Shown: piece after piece, positions 33,539 to 42,501 of the stretch | How positions within the stretch are numbered: position 1 is the first letter of the stretch | How the letters are laid out: the number at the start of each line of letters is the position of its first letter | Assembly (NCBI GenBank): GCA_035456105.1 | Contig: DATIDV010000047.1 | Span: 1 to 64,000 of the forward strand | Direction of reading: 5' to 3' | Source: Viridibacterium sp035456105 | GTDB taxonomy: Bacteria; Pseudomonadota; Gammaproteobacteria; Burkholderiales; Rhodocyclaceae | DNA: 64,000 bases | The notes under the pieces: model-generated | What the model was told of the DNA's origin: nothing | The model's input: only the letters and a program-made list of their open reading frames with translations | Database searches by the model: none | Made by a program: the position numbers and the translations under genes

Positions 33539-34542
33539 CACTGCTCCGGCACGAATACCGTGCGATAGGCAAACAGCCCGACCGCACCACCTGTGTGCAC
33601 GAACACTACATTCTCGCCGCGTTCGAAATCGCCTTTGCGAATGAGGTCGAGCAGACCGGCAAAGCCCTTGCCGCTATATACGGGATCCAGGAGGATGCCC
33701 TCGTGGCGTGCCAGCAGTTCGACTGCCTCGATCATGCCCGGCGTGGGTACGCCATAGCCGCCACCGACGTAGTCCGAATTGACCTGCACCGTGGACGCGG
33801 GTAACTCGCCACGTATGCCAAGCAACTCCCAGGTCTGGCGCGCCAGACGGAGCACATTCTCTTCCTGCTTCTCGCGCGGCGCACGCACGCTGATGCCCAG
33901 CACCGGGATGCCGCTATTGAGCCCTTGCAGGCCAACCACCAGCCCGGCCTGCGTGCCGGTACTGCCTGTGGCATGCACGACATGGCTGATCTGCAAATCC
34001 TGTTCATTGGCCTGCCAGAGAATTTCCTGGGCAGACACGACATAGCCCAAAGCGCCGACCGGGTTGGATCCGCCGCCCGGAATGAGATACGGCTTCTCGC
34101 CCTGTTCGCGCAGGCGATCCCCCACGGCCACCAGTTCCTGATTCATATCCAGACCGGCCGGGCGGTACTCGATGTTGGCGCCAAGAATGCGGTCAAGCAG
34201 GATGTTGCCATTGGCATAGTAATCAGGGTTCGCGCCGCTGACGCGCTCCTCCAGTAATACCGTGGTCGGCAGACCGAAGCGGTTGGCCGCAGCAATAGTC
34301 TGGCGCACGTGGTTTGACTGCGTCGCACCTTGCGTGACGATGTGCGTCGCGCCCTGAGCAATGGCGTCGCCGATCAGGAACTCCAGCTTGCGCGTCTTGT
34401 TGCCGCCACCTGCCAGGCCTGTGTTGTCATCGCGCTTGATATAGATGTTGGGTCCGTCGAGCAGTTTGCTCAGACGTGGCAGGAACTCCAGTGGCGTAGG
34501 TGCCTGAGTGAGGCGGACGCGAGGGAAGCGGGTCAGATCCAT
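33538..34542 (-). CDS. D-cysteine desulfhydrase/L-cysteate sulfo-lyase family PLP enzyme
   Basis: 334 residues. Fold type II PLP enzyme of the ACC deaminase/D-cysteine desulfhydrase family: the PLP lysine is in GGGNKTRKLEFL (about 45-56), TQGATQSNHVRQT contacts PLP, and HATGSTGTQAGLV binds the phosphate. DcyD releases sulfide, pyruvate and ammonia from D-cysteine. Its close relative CuyA releases sulfite from L-cysteate, and the two are hard to separate by eye. First gene of a unit with a racemase and an amino acid ABC transporter. Confidence 0.85.
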   Translation of the reverse strand: MDLTRFPRVRLTQAPTPLEFLPRLSKLLDGPNIYIKRDDNTGLAGGGNKTRKLEFLIGDAIAQGATHIVTQGATQSNHVRQTIAAANRFGLPTTVLLEERVSGANPDYYANGNILLDRILGANIEYRPAGLDMNQELVAVGDRLREQGEKPYLIPGGGSNPVGALGYVVSAQEILWQANEQDLQISHVVHATGSTGTQAGLVVGLQGLNSGIPVLGISVRAPREKQEENVLRLARQTWELLGIRGELPASTVQVNSDYVGGGYGVPTPGMIEAVELLARHEGILLDPVYSGKGFAGLLDLIRKGDFERGENVVFVHTGGAVGLFAYRTVFVPEQ

Positions 34543-35296
34543 ATTTGTAATTCAACTCCATTGGCAGAGGAATCCCGGGGCAAGATTGCCCATGCCTTCT
34601 GCATGCTGCAGTGGCAGTTTTCGAGGTGCGCAATCATCGGGATCAGACGTCATAAGCGAGAAGATACGATGGCCGCGTGACGATGCTCTTGTCGTTTCCT
34701 GTGAAGAGGATGGTGGTTCGGAACATGTGGCAAAGGAACGAACTAGAATTGATAAACATATCTGCGAGCAGCCGAATCGGCTTTGCAAGAGTGGGCTCGG
34801 CGATGCCATTTTCCGCGATGCTCATCGCCCGTGATGGGCTTGAGTGCGAGCTGTCATGGATGGCGAGAAATGCCTCAGAGCCCGGTGTTACAGCAGTTTC
34901 AGCGTCGCTAGATGCAATGCGTCGACACGCCAGTGGCATATTGCATTGCGCCGTTCATGCAGAAAAGGTTAGTGCTTGATGAATGCAGCGCGTGCCACCA
35001 GGACGGGAGCGCCGCGATTATCAAATGACGCCTGTTTGATCTTGCGCAAACTGTGTGAGACGGGCGTCACACGTTCGTGGTGCAACCGCCCGTGTATTGA
35101 AGCGGGTAACTTCCTTTGCATATATGTTTAGCTGAGATTATTGGTTGTCAGTTTTTACTATGGCCTCCGACAATCAGGGCTCTTAAAACGTTGCACCCTG
35201 GCATGTCACCGAAAAAGAACGGGGGCGATGTTGCCACGCCGTATGGTGACCACATGTGCCCGGGGATGTGTATGCAGGCATCATTGTGGAGTGAGC
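34543..35296. other. Long intergenic region between the desulfhydrase and the FAD oxidoreductase
   Basis: No convincing gene. Open frames on both strands lack motifs and ribosome sites. It should hold the divergent promoters of the two flanking units. One clear symmetry is the inverted repeat at 35053-35072. Confidence 0.5.
35053..35072. promoter_or_regulatory. Candidate operator palindrome
   Basis: GTGTGA-N8-TCACAC lies about 225 bp before the FAD oxidoreductase start. Symmetry alone suggests a regulator site. The regulator is not in the window neighbourhood. Confidence 0.3.
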
Positions 35297-36616
35297 ATGG
35301 CGGTTGTGGCGATTACCCCGTTGAACGACAAGACAAATGGCTGGAGCGCCACTTTGCCGCCGCGTCAGCCGCGGCCGGCACTGGCTCACGATCTGTTGGT
35401 CGATTGGGTCGTGGTTGGCGCAGGCCAGGTGGGCCTGGCCGCTGCCCGGAGACTCGCAGAGAACCGGCCGGGAGACTCGATTGCCGTCGTTGAAGCAGGC
35501 ACGGCGGGTGAAGGTGCGCAGGGGCGAAACGCCGGTTTCATCATCGATACGCCTCACAACGTGGGCAGCTCCCTCGGCGAACTGTCAGCTGCGCGCGATC
35601 ATGTGACGCTGGCGCGCACCGCCATCGCCAGTCTGGAAGAGCAGGTTCGCAAGTACGACATTCAGTGTGACTGGGATCCGATAGGCAAGTTGCATACTGC
35701 GGTTTCTCCTCTGGGGCTCAACAAGATTCTTGGGCCGACGCGAAAGGTTCTGGATTCGCTGAACGAGCCTTACACGTGGTTCGAGGGCAGGGCGCTGCAC
35801 GAGCGGATCGGCTTCAAGCATTTTTCCGCCGGCATCTACACACCGGGCACGGTACTGGTCAATCCGGCCGCGCTGTCACGCGGACTGGCCGACAATCTGC
35901 CGGCGAACGTCACCCTCTATGAAAACACGCCGGTGACGGCGGCGCAGTTCAGCCCCGACATACGACTGACTACGCCTCACGGGACGATTCGTGCTGGCAA
36001 GGTGATCCTCGCGGTCAGCGTTTTCGCCGGCCAGTTCGGTGTGCTGGGTAATCGCCTGATTCCGATTTCCGCCTGCGGCAGCCTTACGCGCCAATTGACC
36101 GAGGAAGAGCAGAGCCGGCTGGAAGGTTTGCGCTCGTGGGGGCTGACGCCGGCTAACGCCTTCGTCGGTGCCACGGTGCGACGCACGCGCGACCAGCGCA
36201 TCCTGATCCGTCAGGACATGCGCTACGAGCCGCGACTGCGGCGCGATAGCGAATCGTACAAACCGGTCAGCGAGCATCACCAGGAACTGTTCGACCGCTG
36301 GTTCCCGGCCTTGAAGGGCGTAAATATCGAACACACCTGGTCCGGCTTTATTTGTGTCTCGGGCAATGGTGGTGCCGGCTTTGGCGAAGTAGCGCCGAAT
36401 GTCTATACCGCCGTCTGCGACAACGGTCTTGGGTGGACCAAGGGGACCGTGTCCGGCTTGCTGATCGCTGACAAGGCGACCGGGAGAAGCAATCCCCTGA
36501 TCGCGACCTACGAAGCCTTCACGCCGCCATCGCGGCTGCCGCCGCGTCCCTTCCTTGATGCCGGGGTACGCGCCCGATTCTCCTGGGAACTGTGGAGTAA
36601 CCGGCGCGAAGCGTGA
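35297..36616 (+). CDS. FAD-dependent amino acid/amine oxidoreductase (DAO family)
   Basis: 439 residues from ATG 35297 with GGAG upstream; longer frames upstream have no ribosome site. The N-terminal VVVGAGQVGLAAARRLAE (about 36-53) binds FAD, GRNAGFIID follows, and the C-terminal GNGGAGFGEVAPNVY completes the DAO fold. PuuB-like enzymes oxidise amines or amino acids. It is placed 53 bp before a complete branched-chain-type ABC transporter, so it probably oxidises what that system imports. Confidence 0.85.
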   Translation: MAVVAITPLNDKTNGWSATLPPRQPRPALAHDLLVDWVVVGAGQVGLAAARRLAENRPGDSIAVVEAGTAGEGAQGRNAGFIIDTPHNVGSSLGELSAARDHVTLARTAIASLEEQVRKYDIQCDWDPIGKLHTAVSPLGLNKILGPTRKVLDSLNEPYTWFEGRALHERIGFKHFSAGIYTPGTVLVNPAALSRGLADNLPANVTLYENTPVTAAQFSPDIRLTTPHGTIRAGKVILAVSVFAGQFGVLGNRLIPISACGSLTRQLTEEEQSRLEGLRSWGLTPANAFVGATVRRTRDQRILIRQDMRYEPRLRRDSESYKPVSEHHQELFDRWFPALKGVNIEHTWSGFICVSGNGGAGFGEVAPNVYTAVCDNGLGWTKGTVSGLLIADKATGRSNPLIATYEAFTPPSRLPPRPFLDAGVRARFSWELWSNRREA

Positions 36617-36669
36617 ATGCACGAGGCAGTAAAGACCTGCTCCTCTCCTACCCTAACTGATCGTTTCTC

Positions 36670-37563
36670 ATGCTCGCTCAGCAGTTCCTGAATGGCCTGG
36701 TGACAGGCAGTACCTATGCCTTGTTTGCCCTTGGCTTCACCCTGGTGTTCGGGGTGTTGCATGTACTCAATCTGGCGCATGGCGCCGTGTTCATGGTCGG
36801 TGCGTTTGCCGGCCTGTACTCGGTGACCGCTGTCGGACTACCTCTTCCGCTGGCGCTGCTTGTCGCCATGCTGGTCGGTGGCTTGGTCAGCGTCGCGGTC
36901 GACTGGTTGGCCTTGCGTCCCCTGCGCCGGCGTGGTGCGACCGAGTTCGCTGCGATCATCTCGTCGCTGGGCGTTGCCCAGGTGTTGATGAGCGCGGGGC
37001 AGGCTGTGTCGCAGACGCAGATCATGCGCTTCCCCTTCGGCACTTTTCCGATAGTGATCTACCAGTTCTGGGGGTTGCGCATTTCTCTGCTGCAGATCGT
37101 CATCCTGCTGCTTTCGCTCGTGCTCGCGCTGACGCTGCTGCTGTTCCTGTTTCGCACCGATTTTGGTCGGCAGATTCGTGCGGTAGCGATTTCCGAACGG
37201 ACTTCGTCGTTGCTGGGCATTCGCCCCGGTCTGGTCTATTTCCAGACCTTCTTCATCTCGGGTGCGCTGGCTGGCGCGGCCGGCGTGATCATCGGCCTCG
37301 CCTTCAACTCGGTGCACTTCCTGATGGGCGAGCCCTATCTGTTGCGCGCCTTCGTGGTCATCGTGCTGGGTGGTTTGGGAAGCATCGGCGGGGCGCTGGT
37401 GGGCGGCCTGTTGCTGGGTCTGGTGCAGACCTTCGCGGTCAGTTATCTGTCCTCGTCGCTGAGCGACGCCATCATCTACAGCTTGTTGTTCGGCATCCTG
37501 CTGCTGCGCCCGTCCGGCTTGTTCGGCAAGCTGCACATCGAGACGCGGGTGGTGCGCGCATGA
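36670..37563 (+). CDS. livH: Branched-chain-type amino acid ABC permease, LivH
   Basis: 297 residues with about eight membrane helices (TYALFALGFTLVFGVLHVLNLAHGA at the start is the LivH signature). The EAA-like loop ALRPLRRRGATEFAAI and the conserved FVVIVLGGLGSIGGALVGGLLLG near the C-terminus fit. First gene of a livH-livM-livG-livF-livK unit with four-base overlaps between H/M and M/G. Substrates of this family range from branched-chain amino acids to urea and amides. Here the FAD oxidoreductase context leaves it open. Confidence 0.92.
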   Translation: MLAQQFLNGLVTGSTYALFALGFTLVFGVLHVLNLAHGAVFMVGAFAGLYSVTAVGLPLPLALLVAMLVGGLVSVAVDWLALRPLRRRGATEFAAIISSLGVAQVLMSAGQAVSQTQIMRFPFGTFPIVIYQFWGLRISLLQIVILLLSLVLALTLLLFLFRTDFGRQIRAVAISERTSSLLGIRPGLVYFQTFFISGALAGAAGVIIGLAFNSVHFLMGEPYLLRAFVVIVLGGLGSIGGALVGGLLLGLVQTFAVSYLSSSLSDAIIYSLLFGILLLRPSGLFGKLHIETRVVRA

Positions 37564-38435
37564 TCGGATTCATCCTCGGGCATTTGTCCCTGTTCGAACT
37601 GGTGCTGGTCAGCGGGGTACTGGCCTATAGCCAGTACATCGTCCTGCGCGCCGGGGTGTTCTCCATGGCGACCGCCGGGTTCGCGGCGCTGGGCGCGTAC
37701 ACCGCCGCGCTGCTCGCGGTAAGGCTGGGGTTTCCTGTTTGGGCAGGGTTGTTTGCCGCGGCACTGATCGGCGCAGCCGCTGGCTTGGTGTTGGCCTGGC
37801 CGCTGGCCCGTTTACGTGGCGTGTTTCAGGCCATCGCCACGCTGGCGTTTGTGCAGATCGTGATGTCCTTCGGCTTGTACTGGGAGTCACTGACCGGTGG
37901 CGCGCTGGGCCTGAATGGCATTCCGAAGTTGGTGCATCTGGGCCATCTGCTGGTGGTGCTGCCCATCGTGTTGTACGTGCTGCGGGCGGTGTCGCGCACC
38001 GGCATCGGCCGCGCCTTCGACACCATTCGCCAGGACGAGACCGTGGCGGTGTCGCTGGGCATTTCGGTGGTGCGATACCAGCGCCTGGCCTTCGTGCTCA
38101 GTGGCGCGTTAGGAGGCCTGGGTGGTGGGCTGATCGCCTATCGCAACTATTCGCTGGTGCCGGAAGATTTTGGCTTCCCCATGCTGATCGCCGCGCTGAG
38201 CTTCGTGGTGCTGGGTGGCCGCAATGCGGTGTTTGGCCCTCTCGTTGGCGCGCTGATTCTCACCCTGTTGCCGGAAGTGGCGCGACCACTGGCGGACTAT
38301 CGTCTGGCGGTCAACGGCGTGCTGATGGTGCTGGCCATCATCTACTGGCCGTATGGCGTGGTTGATACCGTGATCCTGCACTGGCGCCAGCGCAAGGCCG
38401 TGCATGCGCGAGCAGTGGCGGAGGTGACGCCATGA
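37560..38435 (+). CDS. livM: Branched-chain-type amino acid ABC permease, LivM
   Basis: 291 residues, eight or so membrane helices. Contains SMATAGFAALGAYTAALLAV and FDTIRQDETVAVSLGISVVRYQRLAFVLSG-type EAA loop, and GGRNAVFGPLVGALIL, all LivM features. Starts at the ATGA overlapping the livH stop. It pairs with LivH to form the channel. Confidence 0.92.
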   Translation: MIGFILGHLSLFELVLVSGVLAYSQYIVLRAGVFSMATAGFAALGAYTAALLAVRLGFPVWAGLFAAALIGAAAGLVLAWPLARLRGVFQAIATLAFVQIVMSFGLYWESLTGGALGLNGIPKLVHLGHLLVVLPIVLYVLRAVSRTGIGRAFDTIRQDETVAVSLGISVVRYQRLAFVLSGALGGLGGGLIAYRNYSLVPEDFGFPMLIAALSFVVLGGRNAVFGPLVGALILTLLPEVARPLADYRLAVNGVLMVLAIIYWPYGVVDTVILHWRQRKAVHARAVAEVTP

Positions 38436-39187
38436 GTGGATTGACGTTGCGTAACGTAAGCCGCCAGTTTGACGGCCTGCTGGCCGTCGGCGATGTGTCG
38501 CTCTCGGTATTGCCGGCGCGCGTCACCGGCCTGATCGGCCCCAACGGTGCGGGCAAGACGACCTTGGTCAATCTGATCAGCGGGCTGCTGCGCCCCACGC
38601 AGGGTACGATTCATCTGGATGACGAAGACATATCCAGCATCGAGCCGGCCGACGTGGCACGCCGCGGCATCGCGCGCACCTTCCAGACTATCCGTCTGCT
38701 GAAGGAAGCCAGCGTGCTGGACAACGTGGTGGCAGGCTTCCACTGCCATGAGCGCAGCTCCTGGCTGGCTTCGCTGCTGGGTACGCCGGCAGCACGCCGG
38801 GAAACAGCCGAGTTGCGCGAGCGGGCCGCCGAACTGCTGCGCCAGTTCAACATGCTGCAGTACGCCGACCAGGCAGCCGGCAATCTGTCCTACGGCCACC
38901 AGCGGCGTGTGGAAATGATGCGCGCGCTGGCTACCGCGCCGCGCCTGCTGCTGCTCGACGAACCCGTTGCGGGAATGAACGACCGCGAGGCGGACGCACT
39001 GGGCGAAATCTTCAGCAGGCTGGCTGCCGATGGCCTGGCGGTGCTGCTGATCGAACACAACATGCGCTTCGTCATGTCGCTGTGCCAGGAACTGCATGTG
39101 CTCGACGCCGGGCGCCTGATCGCCTCCGGCGAGCCACATGCCGTGCGGGCAGAGGCGGCGGTGGTCGCGGCTTATCTGGGAGGCTGA
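38432..39187 (+). CDS. livG: Branched-chain-type ABC transporter ATPase, LivG
   Basis: 251 residues. Walker A GPNGAGKTTL, signature LSYGHQRRVEM (the LivG variant of LSGGQ), Walker B LLLLDEPVAGM. Coupled to livM by ATGA. One of the two ATPases driving import. Confidence 0.93.
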   Translation: MSGLTLRNVSRQFDGLLAVGDVSLSVLPARVTGLIGPNGAGKTTLVNLISGLLRPTQGTIHLDDEDISSIEPADVARRGIARTFQTIRLLKEASVLDNVVAGFHCHERSSWLASLLGTPAARRETAELRERAAELLRQFNMLQYADQAAGNLSYGHQRRVEMMRALATAPRLLLLDEPVAGMNDREADALGEIFSRLAADGLAVLLIEHNMRFVMSLCQELHVLDAGRLIASGEPHAVRAEAAVVAAYLGG

Positions 39188-39193
39188 TCGATC

Positions 39194-39928
39194 ATGCTGA
39201 CGCTGAACAAACTCACCACCTTCCATGGGCGCATTCAGGCTGTGCGCGAGGCTTCACTACATGTGGAGCAGGGCGAACTGATCGCGCTCATCGGCCCCAA
39301 TGGTGCCGGCAAGAGCACGCTGCTCAACACCATCAGCGGCCTGTTGCGACCCACCGGCGGCACGGTACGTTTCTTCGACCAGGACATCACCGGCTGGAGC
39401 ACCACCAGGGTGGCGCGCGCCGGACTGCTGCAGGTGCCCGAAGGGCGCCAAGTGCTGGGGCCGCTAAGCGTCGAGGATAACTTGCTGCTGGGTCGCCAGG
39501 CGCTGGCCGGGCGCGTGTCGCGCCACGATCTGGACGAGGTGTATGCGCTATTCCCGCTCCTGCGCGAGCGTAGCCGGCAGAAGGCCGGCACGCTGAGTGG
39601 CGGAGAGCAGCAGATGCTTGCCATCGGGCGCGCGCTGATGGGCGGGCCGCGCCTGCTGGTGCTCGACGAGCCCAGCCTGGGCCTCGCACCTATCGTCGTC
39701 AATCAGGTCTTCAAGGCCCTGGACACCCTGCGCAAAAGTGGCCTGACCATTCTGCTGGTCGAGCAGAACGCAAGTCTGGCGTTGGCCGCCAGCGACCGCG
39801 CCTACGTCATGGAGCTTGGTCGTGTCGTCCTCGACGGCCCCAGTCAGGATTTGCGCCATGACCCGCGCATCATCGAGCACTACCTGCCCTCTATCGAAGG
39901 CGTCGCGTCGGCCGCTGCGGCCGTTTGA
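39194..39928 (+). CDS. livF: Branched-chain-type ABC transporter ATPase, LivF
   Basis: 244 residues. Walker A GPNGAGKSTL, signature LSGGEQQMLAIGRALM, Walker B LLVLDEPSLGLAP (LivF-specific). VPEGRQVLGPLSVEDNL is the usual LivF stretch. Six bases after livG, same operon. Confidence 0.93.
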   Translation: MLTLNKLTTFHGRIQAVREASLHVEQGELIALIGPNGAGKSTLLNTISGLLRPTGGTVRFFDQDITGWSTTRVARAGLLQVPEGRQVLGPLSVEDNLLLGRQALAGRVSRHDLDEVYALFPLLRERSRQKAGTLSGGEQQMLAIGRALMGGPRLLVLDEPSLGLAPIVVNQVFKALDTLRKSGLTILLVEQNASLALAASDRAYVMELGRVVLDGPSQDLRHDPRIIEHYLPSIEGVASAAAAV

Positions 39929-39962
39929 ACCTATTCATTTCTAGCCTCTGGAGTCATTCATC

Positions 39963-41087
39963 GTGAAGAAACAATCAATTCCCTTCCTTTCCATGGCCGT
40001 ACTGACGGCCGCGGTCCTCACCGCACCCGTGCATGCACAGGAGGTCGTGGTCGGCGTGCCGATCTCGTCGTCGGGCATCTTCGCCTTCGCCAACCTGCCG
40101 GCACGCAATGGCATCACGCTTGCCGCCGAGGAAGTCGCCAAGTCTGGCGAGCTCGGTTCTGCCAAGATCAAGCTGCTGCTGGAAGACACCAACAGCGACA
40201 AGAACCAGGCCGTGAATCTGGTCAATCGCTTCATCACCACCAACAAGGCCGTGCTGATCCTGGGCTCGACCTCGACGGTGGAAGCTCAAGCCTATTTGCC
40301 CATTGCACAGACCCAGAAGATTCCCGCGCTGACCCAGGCCTCGGGCGACGTGGCGGTCATCGGCGACTGGATCTTCAAGGCCAACGCGGCGCCTTCCAAG
40401 ATCATGGAAAGCCTGGCCCTGCGCTATCTGAAGGACTACCAGCCCAAGCGCGTCGCCTATATCTTTAATCGCGACAATGAGTCCTACGTGCAGCAGAAGG
40501 ACGGCGTGAAAAGCCGCCTGGAGCAGGCCGGCGTCAAGACGGCGCTGGAGGAAACCATTGTTGGCACGGACACTGACTTCAGCGCACTCGTCACCAAGGT
40601 CGTTGCGCAGAACATCGACACCCTGGTCATATCGACCACCGGAGAGGTGACGGCCAACATCGTCATCCAGGCAAAGCAGGCCGGCCTGCCGCCGTCCGTA
40701 CGCATCGTCGCAACACCGTCCGCCGGTTCCAACCAGTTCCTGAAAGTCGGTGGCTCAGCGGTGGAAGGTGTGATCTTCACCTCGGATTACTTCATTGGTA
40801 ATCCCTCCAAGCTCAACGAGGAGTTCGTCAGCGCCTACAAAAAGAAGTACGGCATCGAACCTGATAATTTCGCAGCGATCGGTTACACCGTGTTCAAGAC
40901 CGCTGCCGCTGCCATCAAGAATGCCGGTCCGGATTACAGCCCGGAATCCATTCGCAAGGGGCTGGCCGGCATCAAGAATCTGCCGACCGTGCTGGGGAAC
41001 GGATCGCTGACCCAGACCGCAACGCGTACCCCGTCCTATGACGGTGTCGTGCTGACCGTCCGCGGCGGCAAGTTCGCCCCGCTGTAA
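39963..41087 (+). CDS. livK: Branched-chain-type periplasmic binding protein
   Basis: 374 residues with GTG start (CTGGAG upstream). Signal peptide ending VLTAPVHAQ. Type I periplasmic binding fold with VGVPISSSGIFAFANLPARNGITLAAEEV at the N-terminus and AIGYTVFKTAAAAIKNAG near the C-terminus. It delivers the substrate to LivHMGF encoded just upstream. Its ligand cannot be read from sequence. Confidence 0.9.
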   Translation: MKKQSIPFLSMAVLTAAVLTAPVHAQEVVVGVPISSSGIFAFANLPARNGITLAAEEVAKSGELGSAKIKLLLEDTNSDKNQAVNLVNRFITTNKAVLILGSTSTVEAQAYLPIAQTQKIPALTQASGDVAVIGDWIFKANAAPSKIMESLALRYLKDYQPKRVAYIFNRDNESYVQQKDGVKSRLEQAGVKTALEETIVGTDTDFSALVTKVVAQNIDTLVISTTGEVTANIVIQAKQAGLPPSVRIVATPSAGSNQFLKVGGSAVEGVIFTSDYFIGNPSKLNEEFVSAYKKKYGIEPDNFAAIGYTVFKTAAAAIKNAGPDYSPESIRKGLAGIKNLPTVLGNGSLTQTATRTPSYDGVVLTVRGGKFAPL

Positions 41088-41195
41088 TCGCCGTAGTTGC
41101 GGGCAGGCATGACGGCATGCCTGTCCGCTATTTCCGAACTACCGCTCGCGGCCCTTGCAAGGCGCCTCGCGGGCGGCAACTGAAGATGTCGACCG

Positions 41196-42077
41196 ATGAG
41201 TTCATCCGCCCGCGAATCTGATCACCTTGTTAGCGCGCAAGCTTTGTCCGGCCTGAGCGCCGCGTCCTTGAACGATCTTCTGATCGCGGATTGTTCGTTC
41301 GATTTGCTGAATCCCGAGCAGGGATATCAACTTTATCAACAGGCTCACATTCCCGGCGCCGTTCATGTGCATCTCGACCGCGACCTGTGCGGCAGCAAGA
41401 CCGGACGCAATGGCAGGCATCCGCTACCTGATCGGGATGTCTTCGTCGAAAGGCTCCGGGAACTGGGAATCGGCAACAACACCAGGGTTGTTGCGTACGA
41501 CAATGCGGGCGGCCCCTATGCTGCCCGTCTGTGGTGGCTGCTTCGCTGGGTCGGGCACGACAAGGTTGCGGTGCTCGACGGTGGTCTTGAGGGATGGCGA
41601 AGGGCAGGGTACGACACGGCGAGCGGGAACGCCGTAAGCAGCAAGCAACGCGCAGCATTTACCGCCGCGGCCAGCTTGGTCAGAAGCGTGAACTTTGACG
41701 ACGTTCTCGCAAACCTTGCCACACGTCAGGCATTGGTGGTCGATGCGCGCGCAGCGGACAGATTTGGCGGCAAGAACGAAACCATCGATCCGGTTGCCGG
41801 GCACATTCCCGATGCGGTGAATCGCTTTTTCCGAAACAACCTCGATGAATCGGGATACTTCAAACAGCCCGCGCAACTACGTGCCGAATTTGAAGCAGTG
41901 CTTGGTGCCTGGAACAGTAGCCAAGTTATCAACCAGTGCGGTTCCGGCGTAACGGGCTGCCACAATCTGCTGGCGATGGAAGTTGCCGGGCTCGGGGGCG
42001 CTGCGCTTTATCCCGGCTCGTGGAGTGAGTGGATTTCGCGGCCGGGGGCTCCTGTTGCAACAACGGCCGCGTTCTGA
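41196..42077 (+). CDS. sseA: Sulfurtransferase, rhodanese/3-mercaptopyruvate type (SseA-like)
   Basis: 293 residues, two rhodanese domains. The active loop in domain 2 is QCGSGVTGC (about 247), close to the CGSGVT of 3-mercaptopyruvate sulfurtransferases. Domain 1 has HIPGAVHVHLDRDL and RLWWLLRWVGHDKV. It transfers sulfur from mercaptopyruvate or thiosulfate to acceptors. Adjacent to amino acid oxidation and transport genes, it could process mercaptopyruvate formed by oxidation or transamination of cysteine. Confidence 0.88.
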   Translation: MSSSARESDHLVSAQALSGLSAASLNDLLIADCSFDLLNPEQGYQLYQQAHIPGAVHVHLDRDLCGSKTGRNGRHPLPDRDVFVERLRELGIGNNTRVVAYDNAGGPYAARLWWLLRWVGHDKVAVLDGGLEGWRRAGYDTASGNAVSSKQRAAFTAAASLVRSVNFDDVLANLATRQALVVDARAADRFGGKNETIDPVAGHIPDAVNRFFRNNLDESGYFKQPAQLRAEFEAVLGAWNSSQVINQCGSGVTGCHNLLAMEVAGLGGAALYPGSWSEWISRPGAPVATTAAF

Positions 42078-42114
42078 GGAGGACGAAAGTCCACTCCCCG
42101 CTCGGCAGCAGACG

Positions 42115-42408
42115 TCAAAGTTCCCCCAGATCGAAGTCAGATTTGGTCGATGATCTGCCGATTGGCATAGTCAGCCCAACGCTCACTGTTCGGCCATAAC
42201 GGTCAGTCACCGGAACGGCTGCTTGAGGCTGAAGGCGGAACTCCAACACCGTGCTCTGCTCCTCCTTGTCAGCCGCCAGCTCACGGCCTTCCGCCCGGTG
42301 CCTGGAGACATTTTCATAGAAAGTGTTCACCACGCAGACGCCATGGCTGAAGCCGAAGAGTCCCTTCCAGTATTTACCCTCGAGCTTGGCGCGTCTTGCG
42401 TCGTACAC
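42115..42408 (-). CDS. Small hypothetical protein
   Basis: 97 residues from GTG 42408. Basic N-terminal half (YDARRAKLEGKYWKGLFGF), then a polar stretch and TDRYGRTVSVGLTMPIGR. An in-frame stop directly upstream limits the start. No family recognised and no ribosome site of note. It could be the 3' piece of a decayed gene. Confidence 0.35.
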   Translation of the reverse strand: MYDARRAKLEGKYWKGLFGFSHGVCVVNTFYENVSRHRAEGRELAADKEEQSTVLEFRLQPQAAVPVTDRYGRTVSVGLTMPIGRSSTKSDFDLGEL

Positions 42409-42501
42409 GCCATTAAGCCGCTACTCGACTCCTGCCAACGTCCTAGCCCCAGCGGGGTACTGGTGCCGCTGTGGTCGATATTCCGGCCGAGCGCGCAATG
42501 C

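Noticed and set aside
34643..34979. Small frames on both strands in the desulfhydrase/oxidoreductase gap
   Set aside because: Neither strand has a ribosome site or motif, and the two overlap completely, so a gene cannot be supported.
38342..39226. Minus-strand frame of about 290 codons opposite livG
   Set aside because: Opposite a clear ABC ATPase, with Gln/His/Ala-rich mirror composition and no motif.
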